A DNA stretch of 64,000 bases from Anaerolineales bacterium (lineage in GTDB: Bacteria > Chloroflexota > Anaerolineae > Anaerolineales > UBA6663). Shown one piece after another: positions 49,625 to 58,458 of the stretch. The position numbers and the translations under genes were made by a program. Positions within the stretch are counted from its first letter, which is position 1. Each line of letters starts with the position of its first letter. The notes below the pieces were generated by a model that saw nothing but the letters and a program-made list of their open reading frames with translations, was not told where the DNA came from and did no database searches. The stretch covers positions 1 to 64,000 of the forward strand of contig JADZEK010000031.1 of assembly GCA_020850595.1 (NCBI GenBank). Direction: 5' to 3'.

Positions 49625-50977
49625 CTAAGCGCAGTGCTTCACCACCACCTCATACAGCACCCGCACCCCCCACCCCAGCCCGTCCACGGGGGCGCGCTCG
49701 TCGTGGGCGTGGAACATCTCCATGAACTTCATGTCGGGCGGGAGCTTGAGCGGCGCGAAGCCGTAGGTGGGCACGCCCAGCGGCGCGAGGTACTTGGCGT
49801 CAGTCGCGCCGGACATCATGTAGGGGATGACGGCGGTGGCCGAGGGGTCGTGCGCGCGCAGGGCATCGGCCATGAGGGCAAACAGCGGCGTGTGGTGGGG
49901 TGTCTCCAGCGGCGGCGAGTCGAGCGTCACTTCGTATTCCAGGTGGTCGCCCATTACGGCGCGCAGCTCGGCCAGGAAGGCGGCGGTGTCGAAGCCGGGC
50001 AGGTTGCGGCCGTCGAGGACGACCTCGGCCACGCCGGGGATGACGTTGGTCTTCAGGCCCGCCGTGAGGCCGGTGGGCGTGGCGGTGTTGTGCAGCATGG
50101 CGTAGAGGAACGGCCCCAAATCCGGCCCAAGCGCGCCGGAGGCGAAGACCTGGGCCGCGCCGGCTTCTGTCTTCAGGGCCAGCAGCGCCCGGCCGAGCGG
50201 CGAGTCGCCTGCGCTCGCGGCGGCGGCGGCGAGGAAACCGGAGGCCGCGTTGGTCAGGTGGTAGGGCAAGCCCTGCGCCGCCAGCCGGTCAATGGCCTGG
50301 GCCAGGTGCACCACGGCGTTGTCGCCGTGCGGCACCGAGCCGTGGCCGGGCTTGCCGCGCGCGCGCACCTTGAGCCAGACCGTGCCCTTCTCGGCCACCT
50401 GCACCATGTACACCGGCCGGCCCGCGAAATTCATGTTGTAGCCGCCGACCTCGCTCAGCGCGAACTCGGCGGCGATCAGGCCGGGGTGATGTTTGACGAG
50501 CCACGGCACGCCGAAGCCGTCGGCGCCGCCGATCTCTTCGTCGGCGGCGGCGGCGAAGATCACATCGCGCTCCAGCCGCACGCCCTGGCGCTTGAGCAAG
50601 AGCATCACCATGAGCTGCTCGGCCACGGTGTCTTTCATGTCGGCCGCGCCGCGCCCCCACACATAGCCGTCGGCGATCTCGCCCGCGAAGGGCGGGTGGG
50701 TCCAGTGCTCTGGCTCGGCGGGCACCACGTCGGTGTGGCTGTAGAGCAGGAGGGGCGGCTTTTGGCCGTTGCCCATCAGGCGCACGACCAGGTTGCCGCG
50801 GCCCGGCGCCGAGACGAGCACCTGCGGCTCGAGGCCCTCGGCGCGCAGGACGCCGGCCAGGTACTCGGCGGCCAGCAGTTCGTTGCCGGGCGGGTTGGTG
50901 GTGTCGAGCCGCAGCAGCGCCTGGAGGTGGCGCACCACCTCGGCGGTGACGGCGGGCCAGTGGATTGAGTCGGTCAT
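49625..50977 (-). CDS. M20-family metallopeptidase (ArgE/DapE-like)
   Basis: Zinc-dependent peptidase or deacylase of 450 residues. The metal ligands lie in LLYSHTDVVPAE, GRGAADMKD and ADEEIGGADG, with the later region AHDERAPVDGLGWG. A dimerisation domain is inserted, carrying GKPGHGSVPHGDNAV with the catalytic His. Whole-protein architecture matches the M20 dipeptidase/ArgE/DapE group, with no signal peptide. The ATG at 50977 is chosen for the GGAGG seven bases upstream; the ORF-track start is upstream of the promoter. A TGCTACAAT promoter lies 19 bases before the start. Confidence 0.9.
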   Translation of the reverse strand: MTDSIHWPAVTAEVVRHLQALLRLDTTNPPGNELLAAEYLAGVLRAEGLEPQVLVSAPGRGNLVVRLMGNGQKPPLLLYSHTDVVPAEPEHWTHPPFAGEIADGYVWGRGAADMKDTVAEQLMVMLLLKRQGVRLERDVIFAAAADEEIGGADGFGVPWLVKHHPGLIAAEFALSEVGGYNMNFAGRPVYMVQVAEKGTVWLKVRARGKPGHGSVPHGDNAVVHLAQAIDRLAAQGLPYHLTNAASGFLAAAAASAGDSPLGRALLALKTEAGAAQVFASGALGPDLGPFLYAMLHNTATPTGLTAGLKTNVIPGVAEVVLDGRNLPGFDTAAFLAELRAVMGDHLEYEVTLDSPPLETPHHTPLFALMADALRAHDPSATAVIPYMMSGATDAKYLAPLGVPTYGFAPLKLPPDMKFMEMFHAHDERAPVDGLGWGVRVLYEVVVKHCA

Positions 50978-50996
50978 GGGGAGGCCTCCGCGGGGC

Positions 50997-51005
50997 ATTG
51001 TAGCA
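50997..51005 (-). promoter_or_regulatory. Extended -10 of the M20 peptidase gene
   Basis: Minus-strand TGCTACAAT, 19 bases upstream of the start codon, followed by a GGAGG ribosome-binding site. It is one of the best-placed examples of this recurring motif. Confidence 0.55.
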
Positions 51006-51299
51006 CCGGTAGGTGGGGACTCAGGGGCAGTGGCCAGCCAAGCTCCCCGAGGTCTTCTCACTGGGAGATTTCTCACCCCCGACAAGTATGCGTTAGGGCC
51101 ACCGCGCGGCGGGGGTTCGAAATGACATTGAAAGGCATTGATGGCGTCGCTACTCCTGATCCGCTATGCCAACGCGAAGGCCGCATGGCGCTGCGCGCCA
51201 GCCCTCCACGGCAGAAACTCGCTGTGACCGCACCCAACCACGTGACATGTCACTTCGAACCCGGCCTCAGGTCGGTGGCCCTCACCAAACATCGTGGCC

Positions 51300-51520
51300 G
51301 GTGACGCGCAGCGTCTCGGGTGGTGGCAAGCTGGCCCTATGCCTGTCCAGTTTAGTTTCTGAGCAAGCCCCCTCAGGCCGCTGGACATTCTTCGGCAGTG
51401 GGGGAGGTGACGCGCAGGGTCTCAACTTGATATCAGAGTTCTCCGCTAGTTTCTGAGCACCCCCCTCAGGCCGCCAGACGCCCCCTACCCTGGTGAGGGG
51501 TGACGCACAGCGTCTTCCAG
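51300..51520. repeat. Degenerate tandem repeat of about 93-106 bp
   Basis: GGTGACGCGCAGCGTCT starts at 51300, GGTGACGCGCAGGGTCT at 51406 and GGTGACGCACAGCGTCT at 51499. Between them TAGTTTCTGAGCA...CCCCCTCAGGCCGC recurs at 51353 and 51447. These are two full units and one partial. Confidence 0.8.
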
Positions 51521-51561
51521 CGACAAAACAGCGAGGCGGCCATGCCCATCGCCTCCGCATC

Positions 51562-51614
51562 CCCATTCGTGTCCATTCGTTCTCAATTCGTGCGCATTCG
51601 TGGCAAAAATCCTC
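51562..51614 (-). repeat. CACGAAT dispersed repeat, copy F
   Basis: Read on the minus strand: GGATTTTTGCCACGAAT, GCGCACGAAT, TGAGAACGAATGG, ACACGAATGG. Four units, the longest copy. Its T-tract side faces the plus-strand gene starting at 51675, 62 bases away. Confidence 0.88.
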
Positions 51615-51674
51615 CCGGCTCTCATCCGCGTTATACTTGTTCCCATCTATGCGCCTTACGCCCACGCCCGCCCC

Positions 51675-53384
51675 ATGAAGCATCCCTGGATCGCCGCCGC
51701 CCTGGTGGGCGCACTGCTGCTGCTTGGGGTGGTCTCCACGCAGCGCGCCGCCGTGCACGACCAGCTCTTCGCGCTGACCGGCGAGGAAAACACCTTCGCG
51801 CAAATGCGCGGCGTGGGCCAACTGCTTTCGGACCTGATCCGCCCGCCGCTGAAGCTGGAGGCGGAGACGCCGATCGCCCACAACGGCGTGAACCCGTTCG
51901 GCATCAACACCTTCTTGCAGCAGGAGGTCGAGCCTGCCAAGCGCGAGCGGCAGGTGCAGCTCATCGCCGAGGCGGGCTTCCACTGGCTGCGGCAAGAGTT
52001 CCCCTGGGCCGACATCGAGATCAGCGGCAAGGGCAACTTCGACGACTGCCGCAACCCGCCCGGCTGCGTCTCGGCCTGGGAGAAGTACGACCAGATCGTG
52101 GGCCTGGCCGAGCAATATGGCCTGGAGATTTTGGTGCGGCTGTCCGCCCCGCCCAACTGGGCGCGCGCCGCCGGCGACCAACTGGGGCCGTTCGCCCCGC
52201 CCGACAATGCCAGCGACTTCGCCGACTACGCCGCCGCCGTCGCCACGCGCTACCAGGGCCGGCTGCGCTACTACCAGGTGTGGAACGAGCCGAACATCTA
52301 CAACGAATGGGGCAACCAGCCGGTGGACCCGGAGCGCTACACGGAGCTGCTGTGCGCTGCCTATGCCCGCCTGAAGCAGGTAGACCCGCGCAGCGTGGTC
52401 GTCTCGGGGGTGCTGGCCCCGACGGCTGAGCTGGGCGCGCTGAACGAGGCGGGCGGCAACAACCTGAACGACTACGTTTATTTGCAGCGCATGTACGCGG
52501 CGGGGGCCGGGCCGTGTTTCGACGTGCTCGCGGTGCAGGGCTACGGCCTGTGGAGCGGCCCCGGCGACCACCGCCGCCGCCCGCTGATCGTCAATTTTGG
52601 GCGCAACCAGTTTATCCGCGACCTGATGGTCGCCAACGGCGACGCGCACAAGGCCATCTGGATCGCCGAGATGAACTGGAACGTCGTCCCGGACGACCCG
52701 CTGTTCCTGGGCAACTTTGGCCGGGTGACGGTGGAACAGCAGGCGCGCTACGCCCCGCTGGCCTACCAGCGCGCGCAGGAGGAGTGGCCGTGGGTGGGCA
52801 TGACGGCCTTCTGGTTCTTCAAGCGCGCCGACGACTCGGAGCGCAACGCCGATTGGTATTACTTCCGCATGGCCGAGCCAGACTTCACGCTGCTGCCGGT
52901 GTACGAGAGCATGCGCGCCTACATGCACCAGCCGCCAGTGATGTATCCGGGCTGGTTCCAGGAAGACCACTGGGCCGTTACGTGGAGCGCAGGCTGGGCG
53001 GACGCGACTGACCCGGCCTATGTGCTGGGCGCGGCGCGGCAGGCCCGCGGCCCCGGTGCGCGGCTGAGCCTTACCTTCGCCGGGACCGACCTGCTGCTGA
53101 GCACCGTGCGCGGGCCGCAGGGCGGGCGCATCAGCGTGACGATTGACGACGGCCTGGCCAGGGTGTACGACCTGAGCGCGGGCACGGCGCAGGCCGAGCA
53201 GTTGGCGCTGGCGGGCGGGCTGCCCGACGGGCCGCATACGGTCACAATCACCAGCCAGTCGGGCGCGAACGTGGTGGATGGTTTCATCGTGCGGGCCGTC
53301 TCGACGCGCACGCCGGCGCTGCTGCTGCTCGTGGGCGGCGCGCTGCTGGGCGTGTGGGCGCTGGCGCGCCGCCGCCCCGGCTGA
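51675..53384 (+). CDS. Secreted glycoside hydrolase-like protein (clan GH-A, GH39/GH5-like)
   Basis: A 569-residue protein anchored at both ends: a signal/anchor helix (IAAALVGALLLLGVV) and a C-terminal membrane segment (ALLLLVGGALLGVWALARRR). Between them is a TIM barrel with the acid/base Glu in YQVWNEPNIYNEWG and the nucleophile Glu in AIWIAEMNWN, both clan GH-A hallmarks. A beta domain (about residues 455-540) follows. Substrate unknown. It is encoded 19 bases upstream of a GT39-like gene, an arrangement suggesting joint surface-glycan metabolism. The ATG at 51675 is chosen since the ORF-track start lies in the repeat. Confidence 0.82.
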   Translation: MKHPWIAAALVGALLLLGVVSTQRAAVHDQLFALTGEENTFAQMRGVGQLLSDLIRPPLKLEAETPIAHNGVNPFGINTFLQQEVEPAKRERQVQLIAEAGFHWLRQEFPWADIEISGKGNFDDCRNPPGCVSAWEKYDQIVGLAEQYGLEILVRLSAPPNWARAAGDQLGPFAPPDNASDFADYAAAVATRYQGRLRYYQVWNEPNIYNEWGNQPVDPERYTELLCAAYARLKQVDPRSVVVSGVLAPTAELGALNEAGGNNLNDYVYLQRMYAAGAGPCFDVLAVQGYGLWSGPGDHRRRPLIVNFGRNQFIRDLMVANGDAHKAIWIAEMNWNVVPDDPLFLGNFGRVTVEQQARYAPLAYQRAQEEWPWVGMTAFWFFKRADDSERNADWYYFRMAEPDFTLLPVYESMRAYMHQPPVMYPGWFQEDHWAVTWSAGWADATDPAYVLGAARQARGPGARLSLTFAGTDLLLSTVRGPQGGRISVTIDDGLARVYDLSAGTAQAEQLALAGGLPDGPHTVTITSQSGANVVDGFIVRAVSTRTPALLLLVGGALLGVWALARRRPG

Positions 53385-53403
53385 GGCCGCCCCGCGCCGC
53401 CCC

Positions 53404-55341
53404 ATGCGCCCACGCCCGCTGTACCTGCTGGCGGTACTCATTACCCTGGCCCTGGCTACCTGGCTGCGTTTCTTCCGGCTCGACGCGCAAAGCTACTGGA
53501 ACGACGAAGGCAACTCACTGCGGCTGGCCGAGCGCGCCCCGGCCGAGATCGTGGCAGCGGCGGCGGCTGACATCCACCCGCCCGGCTACTACCTGGCCCT
53601 GAGCGGCTGGCGCGCCCTCACCGGCCCGAGCGAGTTTGCGCTGCGGGGCTTCTCGGCGCTGGTGGGCGTGGCGCTCGTGGCGCTGGTCTATCGGCTGGGG
53701 CAGCAATACTTCGACCGCGCCACGGGGCTGGGCGCGGCGCTGCTGGCCGCCCTGCACCCTTTCCTGATTTACTACAGCCAGGAAGCGCGCATGTACGCGC
53801 TGCTGGCGGCGCTGAGCGCGGCCTCTTTTTTGCTGTTCTCGCGCTGGCTCAAGTCGTCGCGCCCGCCCGCCCCGGCGTGGGGTCAGCCCGCTTGGGCGGC
53901 GGCCTATGTGTTGGTGACCGCCGCCGGGCTGTACACCCACTACGCTTTTGGCTTCGTGGTCATCGCCGAGAACCTGGCGGCTTTCGGCGGGCTGGCGGCG
54001 CACCGGGGGCGCGGCGGCGGGGGGCGGCTGGCGGCGTGGCTGGGGTTGCAGGCGGCGGCGCTGCTGCTGTTCCTGCCCTGGCTGCCCACCGCGCTGCGCC
54101 AGCTCACAACCTGGCCCGCGGACCGGGCCGCCCAACCGTTCGTGGCCGCCCTGCTCGACCTGGCGCGCTACCTGACCTTTGGGCGCACGCTGCCCACGGC
54201 CGCGGCGGGGCTGGGGCTGCTGGGCGCGCTGGGGCTGCTGGCGTTTGGGCTGGCGCGGCGCGGCCAAACCGTGACGCCTGCCCTGTGGCTGTTCGTGCCC
54301 GCCGCGCTGACGCTGAGCTTCGGCCTGCTGACCGAGGCGTTCGCCAAGTTCCTGCTGGTGGCCGTGCCGCCGTTGCTGCTGCTGCTGGGCAACGGGCTGG
54401 CCGCCATCCCGCCGGGACCGTTCGAACCAGGGTGGAAGCGCACGCGGCAGCGGGCGGGCGAGTACGCGGCGCTGGCGGTGTGGCTGGCGGCCGTCACGGC
54501 CTACGGCGCGGCCACGTTCGCCAGCCTGAACAACCTGTACTTCAACCCGGCCGACGCCCGCGACGACTACCGCGCCATTGCGCGCGACCTGGCCGCCGCT
54601 TACCAGCCGGGCGATGCGATCATCCTCATCTCGCCCAACCAATACGAAGTCTTCACTGTCTATCACCCAGATCACGCCGAAGGCACGGCCGCCTTGTTCC
54701 CACTCCCGGCCACGCGCCCGCTGGACCCGGCCGCGACCACCGCTGCGCTGGAGCAAATCGCGGCGGCGCACCCGCGCCTGTTCGTGCTGTTCTGGGGTGA
54801 AGGGCAGGCCGACCCGGCGGGCGTGGTGGAGGGCTGGCTGAACACGCACGCCTTCAAGGCGGGCGACCGCTGGTACGGCCAGGTGCGACTGGCGACCTAC
54901 GCCGCCGCCCAGCCCGCCACGCAGCCACAGGTGACGCTGGCGGCGCGCTTTGGTGAGCACATCGCCCTCACCGGCTACGCGCTGCAACCGGCCCAGCCGC
55001 GGCCCGGCGGCAGCGTGCAACTAACGCTGTTCTGGCGAACGGACGCGGCCCTCGAAGCGCGCTATAAGGTCTTCGTCCACATTTACGCCGACGAGAACGC
55101 CCCGCCCGTCGCCCAGCAGGACGGCGAGCCGGGGGGCGGGCTGGCCCTGACGTCTGGCTGGACGCCGGGAGTCGTCATCGCCGACAATCATGGGGTGCTG
55201 CTGCCCGACGAGTTGGCGCCTGGGCGCTATGTGGTCTATGTGGGGTTGACTGAGCTGTTCAGCGGCGAGCGATTGCCCGTGGCGCTGGACGGGGCGGCGG
55301 CCGGCGACCGGCTGCGGCTGACGGAGGTAGAGATCCCCTAG
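53404..55341 (+). CDS. Membrane glycosyltransferase, PMT_2/GT39-like
   Basis: A 645-residue membrane protein with about ten to eleven hydrophobic helices, then a soluble C-terminal domain from about residue 400. The first loop has LDAQSYWNDEGNSLRLAER, with the acidic pair used by PMT-type transferases, and HPPGYYLALSGW follows. HPFLIYYSQEARMYALLAALS is the strongest family signature. The C-terminus (about residues 510-640) adds a beta-sandwich: GGSVQLTLFWRT and LAPGRYVVYVGL. It likely transfers a lipid-linked sugar outside the membrane. It is coupled closely to the upstream hydrolase gene. Confidence 0.83.
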   Translation: MRPRPLYLLAVLITLALATWLRFFRLDAQSYWNDEGNSLRLAERAPAEIVAAAAADIHPPGYYLALSGWRALTGPSEFALRGFSALVGVALVALVYRLGQQYFDRATGLGAALLAALHPFLIYYSQEARMYALLAALSAASFLLFSRWLKSSRPPAPAWGQPAWAAAYVLVTAAGLYTHYAFGFVVIAENLAAFGGLAAHRGRGGGGRLAAWLGLQAAALLLFLPWLPTALRQLTTWPADRAAQPFVAALLDLARYLTFGRTLPTAAAGLGLLGALGLLAFGLARRGQTVTPALWLFVPAALTLSFGLLTEAFAKFLLVAVPPLLLLLGNGLAAIPPGPFEPGWKRTRQRAGEYAALAVWLAAVTAYGAATFASLNNLYFNPADARDDYRAIARDLAAAYQPGDAIILISPNQYEVFTVYHPDHAEGTAALFPLPATRPLDPAATTAALEQIAAAHPRLFVLFWGEGQADPAGVVEGWLNTHAFKAGDRWYGQVRLATYAAAQPATQPQVTLAARFGEHIALTGYALQPAQPRPGGSVQLTLFWRTDAALEARYKVFVHIYADENAPPVAQQDGEPGGGLALTSGWTPGVVIADNHGVLLPDELAPGRYVVYVGLTELFSGERLPVALDGAAAGDRLRLTEVEIP

Positions 55342-55385
55342 CGGGCGAGCGCCCGGCTGCTCGGCGCGGGCGCAGGAGGACGGTC

Positions 55386-56324
55386 ATGCGCGTCATCATT
55401 ACGGGTGGAACCGGCCATGTGGGCAGCCGCCTGACCCAGAGCCTGGCGGCCGAGGGGCACGAGGTAATTCAGCTAAGTCGGGACCCGGCGGCCAGGGCGA
55501 AGCCGGACCTGCCGGCCGGCGCGCGCGTGGAGCGCTGGGACGGCCGCACCGCCGAAGGCTGGGGCCGCCTGATCGAAGGAACCGACGTTGTCGTCAACCT
55601 GGCGGGCGAGAGCATCGCGGGCAAGGGGCTGATTCCGGCGCGCTGGACGCCGGAGCGCAAGCGCCGGATTTTGGAAAGCCGCGTGAGCGCCGGGCAGGCC
55701 GTGACGCAGGCGATAACGGCCGCGAGCCAGAAGCCGAAGCTGCTCATTCAGCAGTCGGCGGTGGGCCACTATGGCTTTCGGGGGGACGAGCGGCTGACTG
55801 AATCCGCTTCGGCTGGGGATGACTTTCTGGCGCGGGTGACGGTGGAGTGGGAGGCCTCCACGCAGCCGGTGGAGGCGCTGGGCGTGCGCCGGGTGATTAC
55901 GCGCACGGGGCTGCGCCTGCTGAAGGAGCCGGGCGGCTTCTTGCGGCCGCTGCTGCTGATCTTCAACCTGATGGCGGGCGGGCCGATGGGCAGCGGGAAA
56001 CAGTATTGGCCCTGGATTCACCCCGACGACGAGGTGCGGGCGCTGCGCTTCTTGATGGCCGACGAGCGGGCGGCGGGCGTGTATAACATGACCGGCCCGG
56101 AGCCGGTGACCAACCGCGAGTTCGTGCGCACGTTTGGGAAGGTGCTGGGCCGGTCAGCCTTCATGCCCGCCCCCGGTTTCGCGCTGCGCCTGGTGCTGGG
56201 CGAGCTGGCCGAGGCGCTGATCCTCAACGGCCAGCGCGCCGTGCCGCAGCACCTGCTCGACAGCGGCTTTAAGTTCAACTACCTGACGTTCGAGGCGGCC
56301 ATCCGGAACGTGCTGGGCAAGTAG
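55386..56324 (+). CDS. TIGR01777/YfcH-family SDR epimerase-like protein
   Basis: Atypical extended SDR of 312 residues. The N-terminal nucleotide motif is IITGGTGHVGSRL. Family blocks follow in order: VVNLAGESI...RWTPERKRRILESR, QQSAVGHYGFRGDERLTE, YWPWIHPDDEVRALRFL and MTGPEPVTNREFVRTFGKVL. The C-terminal QHLLDSGFKFNYLTF completes the signature. Members include cell-division-linked and sugar-nucleotide enzymes without settled role. AGGAGG lies four bases before the ATG. Confidence 0.88.
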   Translation: MRVIITGGTGHVGSRLTQSLAAEGHEVIQLSRDPAARAKPDLPAGARVERWDGRTAEGWGRLIEGTDVVVNLAGESIAGKGLIPARWTPERKRRILESRVSAGQAVTQAITAASQKPKLLIQQSAVGHYGFRGDERLTESASAGDDFLARVTVEWEASTQPVEALGVRRVITRTGLRLLKEPGGFLRPLLLIFNLMAGGPMGSGKQYWPWIHPDDEVRALRFLMADERAAGVYNMTGPEPVTNREFVRTFGKVLGRSAFMPAPGFALRLVLGELAEALILNGQRAVPQHLLDSGFKFNYLTFEAAIRNVLGK

Positions 56325-56347
56325 CCGCTGACTCAGATACACAACAA

Positions 56348-56381
56348 GCGGGGCGCTGACGACACGTCGCCAGCGCCCCGC
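56348..56381. terminator. Bidirectional hairpin terminator
   Basis: GCGGGGCGCTG and CAGCGCCCCGC form an 11-bp stem around a 12-base loop, between convergent genes. A short T-containing tail follows. Confidence 0.72.
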
Positions 56382-56419
56382 TGCTGTTTAATGCAACCGC
56401 CCTTGGGCCGGCCGCGGCG

Positions 56420-58225
56420 TTAAGGGAACAGCGCTTCCAGCCGGTCCACCATGCCCGCCAGGACCCGGAAGGCTGCCTCCACCGCGTCGGGCTGGGTCAT
56501 GTCCACGCCCGCGAGCTTGAGCGCTTCCAGCGGGTAGACGGAGCTGCCCGCGCTGAGGAACTTGAGATAGTCTTCGGCGGCGTTGGGCACGCCCGCCAAA
56601 ATGCGCCCGGCCAGAGCGTGCGCGCCGGAGATGCCGGTGGCGTATTGGTAGACGTAGTAGTCGGCGTACAGGTGGCCGAAGGTCGCCCAGGTGATGCCGA
56701 CCCGGTCGCGGTCCACGTGCACGGCGTCGCCGTAGCCTTCGGCGAACAGATCGGCCATGAGGCTGTTGAGGTCGGCGGCGGTCAGGCCCTGGCCCTGTTC
56801 GACGCGCTGGTGGGTCTCCAACTCAAAGCGCGCCAGGGTGGGCATGATGAAAAAGTAGCGGTGGAAGTTCGCCAGGGCCTCTTCGAGCAGCGCGACCTGA
56901 AAGTCGCGGTCGGGGTGGTGGGCGAGCAGGTGCGCGCGCACCATGGCCTGGTGGAAGTTGGAGGCCACTTCGGCCACGAACAGCGAGTAGTCGCTATAGA
57001 GGAACGGCTGGTGCTGCCAGGTGAGGTAGGAGTGCATGGAGTGGCCCAGCTCGTGGGCCAAGACGGACAGCCCGAGCAGGTCGTCGCTGTAGCTGGTGAG
57101 GATGAACGGGTGCGTGCCGGGCACGCCGGCGGAGAACGCGCCCTCGGTCTTGCCCAGGTTGGGATAAATATCCACCCAGCGGTCGTGCAGGCAGCCGCGC
57201 CGCAGCACGTCGGTGTAGGCTTTACCCAGCGGGGCGAGGCCGGCGCTGATCCAGTCCACGGCCTGGAGGTAGGGGACTACGGGCCGCGTGGCGCTGAGCG
57301 GCGCCCAGAGGTCGTAGGGGTTCAGCGTTTCGACGCCCAGCGCGCGGCGGCGCACGGCCCAATAGCGATGCCAGGTGGGCACGTTCTGGCGGAAGGTCGC
57401 GATCAGATTGTGGAAGACGGCTTCGGGCACGTTGTTCTCGAACAGCGACCCGGCGAGCGTACTGGTGTAGCCGCGCGCGCGCGTCAGGTAGACGTTCTGC
57501 TTGATGGAGGTGATGAGGTTGCTGGCGAGGGTGTTCTTGTAGGTCAGGTGGGCGTCCATGTAGCTCTCCCACCCGGTGCGGCGCGCCTCGCGGTCGGGGT
57601 TGGCGCGCAGCTTGTCCCAGGCGGCCTGGCTCATGGCGATCTGGGCGCCTGCGCTGTCTTGGGCCGGGCGGAACTGCAAATCGGCGCTGGTGAGGAAGTT
57701 GGCGGTGGCGCGGGTGCTGCCGAACGGGTCGGCCAACATGCCCAGCAACTGCTCCACCTCGGCCGAGCGCACGTGCTGCTGGCGGCGGAAGAGGTTGTCC
57801 AGGTATGGCCCGAGCAGGGTGAGCCGCGGCTCTTGCGCCAGCCAGCCGTTCAGCGTGTCGCGGCCGATGGCGAGCAATTCGGGGTCGAGGAAGCCCAGCG
57901 CGCCGAGCAGGCGGCCGTACAGCCCCTGGGCCATGCCGAAGTGGCGGACGCCGGCCTGGTCGGTAGTGTCTACGTTGTGCTCCATGAGCGCGTAGGCAAA
58001 GACCTTGAGCACGCGGCGCATGACGGCCTCGAGGGTATCGAGCGCGGCGGCAAGCTGGGCCGGCCCTTCGGCCAGATGCCCGGCGTGCGCCGCGACCGTG
58101 GCGATGGCGGCGGGCAGGGCTTGCGCTTCGGCCTCCCAATCGGCGGGAGTGGCGAAGACGCTCTCGGCGTTCCAGGTGTGCGCGTGGGCGATGGCGCTGC
58201 GGGGTTGAACGGCGGCTTCAGTCAC
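56420..58225 (-). CDS. pepF: Oligoendopeptidase F (M3B)
   Basis: Cytoplasmic zinc oligopeptidase of 601 residues. The M3 active site is LAHELGHSMHSYLT (HExxH), with the third ligand Glu in FLYSDYSLFVAEVASNFHQ. The N-terminal helical region (residues 1-200) and the closing HVDRDRVGITWATFGHLYADYYVYQYATG are standard for PepF. A GTG at 58225 is selected as the start since GAGGAG is six bases upstream; the ATG ten codons earlier lacks a site. A TATAAT -10 lies 43 bases before the start. It cleaves short peptides during protein turnover. Confidence 0.92.
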   Translation of the reverse strand: MTEAAVQPRSAIAHAHTWNAESVFATPADWEAEAQALPAAIATVAAHAGHLAEGPAQLAAALDTLEAVMRRVLKVFAYALMEHNVDTTDQAGVRHFGMAQGLYGRLLGALGFLDPELLAIGRDTLNGWLAQEPRLTLLGPYLDNLFRRQQHVRSAEVEQLLGMLADPFGSTRATANFLTSADLQFRPAQDSAGAQIAMSQAAWDKLRANPDREARRTGWESYMDAHLTYKNTLASNLITSIKQNVYLTRARGYTSTLAGSLFENNVPEAVFHNLIATFRQNVPTWHRYWAVRRRALGVETLNPYDLWAPLSATRPVVPYLQAVDWISAGLAPLGKAYTDVLRRGCLHDRWVDIYPNLGKTEGAFSAGVPGTHPFILTSYSDDLLGLSVLAHELGHSMHSYLTWQHQPFLYSDYSLFVAEVASNFHQAMVRAHLLAHHPDRDFQVALLEEALANFHRYFFIMPTLARFELETHQRVEQGQGLTAADLNSLMADLFAEGYGDAVHVDRDRVGITWATFGHLYADYYVYQYATGISGAHALAGRILAGVPNAAEDYLKFLSAGSSVYPLEALKLAGVDMTQPDAVEAAFRVLAGMVDRLEALFP

Positions 58226-58268
58226 GGCTGGCTCCTCGAAGGCTGCGCGACGCAAGGTATCGGCCCTA

Positions 58269-58274
58269 ATTATA
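58269..58274 (-). promoter_or_regulatory. -10 element of pepF
   Basis: Minus-strand TATAAT, a perfect consensus preceded by GC, 43 bases before the GTG start. Confidence 0.55.
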
Positions 58275-58297
58275 GCGGGAGCGCCGCGGCCGGCAGG

Positions 58298-58448
58298 TGC
58301 GGAGACGGCCTACGGCAATCAGGAACAGGTACGCTCTAATCCGCCGGCGGCCGTTGGCGGGGCGAGGGGCGGTGGCGCGCTAAGAAGCCCTGGATCGGTC
58401 GGCAGTGATGGGAGGACGCCCGAGGTCAGCACGATGGTTGGGCGCGGT
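58298..58448 (+). repeat. GCTCTAATCCGC dispersed repeat, copy 3
   Basis: GGAGACGGCCTACG, CAATCAGG, GCTCTAATCCGCCGGCG, GGCGAGGGGCGGTGGCGCGCTAA and GGTCAGCACGATGGTTGG occur in order, so it carries blocks of both other copies and may be the most complete one. It spans the gap between pepF and the PAF-acetylhydrolase-like gene. Confidence 0.72.
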
Positions 58449-58458
58449 TTGGAGCGGC

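Larger units (their letters stand above)
50978..51674. other. 697-base intergenic region with repeats and no gene
   Basis: Between divergent genes. It holds the M20 gene promoter (50997-51005), a degenerate tandem repeat (51300-51520) and a CACGAAT repeat (51562-51614). The listed small ORFs in it overlap each other in several frames and show no codon bias or motif, so no gene is called. Confidence 0.75.

Noticed and set aside
12311-51614. CACGAAT repeats as CRISPR arrays
   Set aside because: Units are only about 10 bases, unevenly spaced, with two to four units per site and no unique spacers or cas genes.
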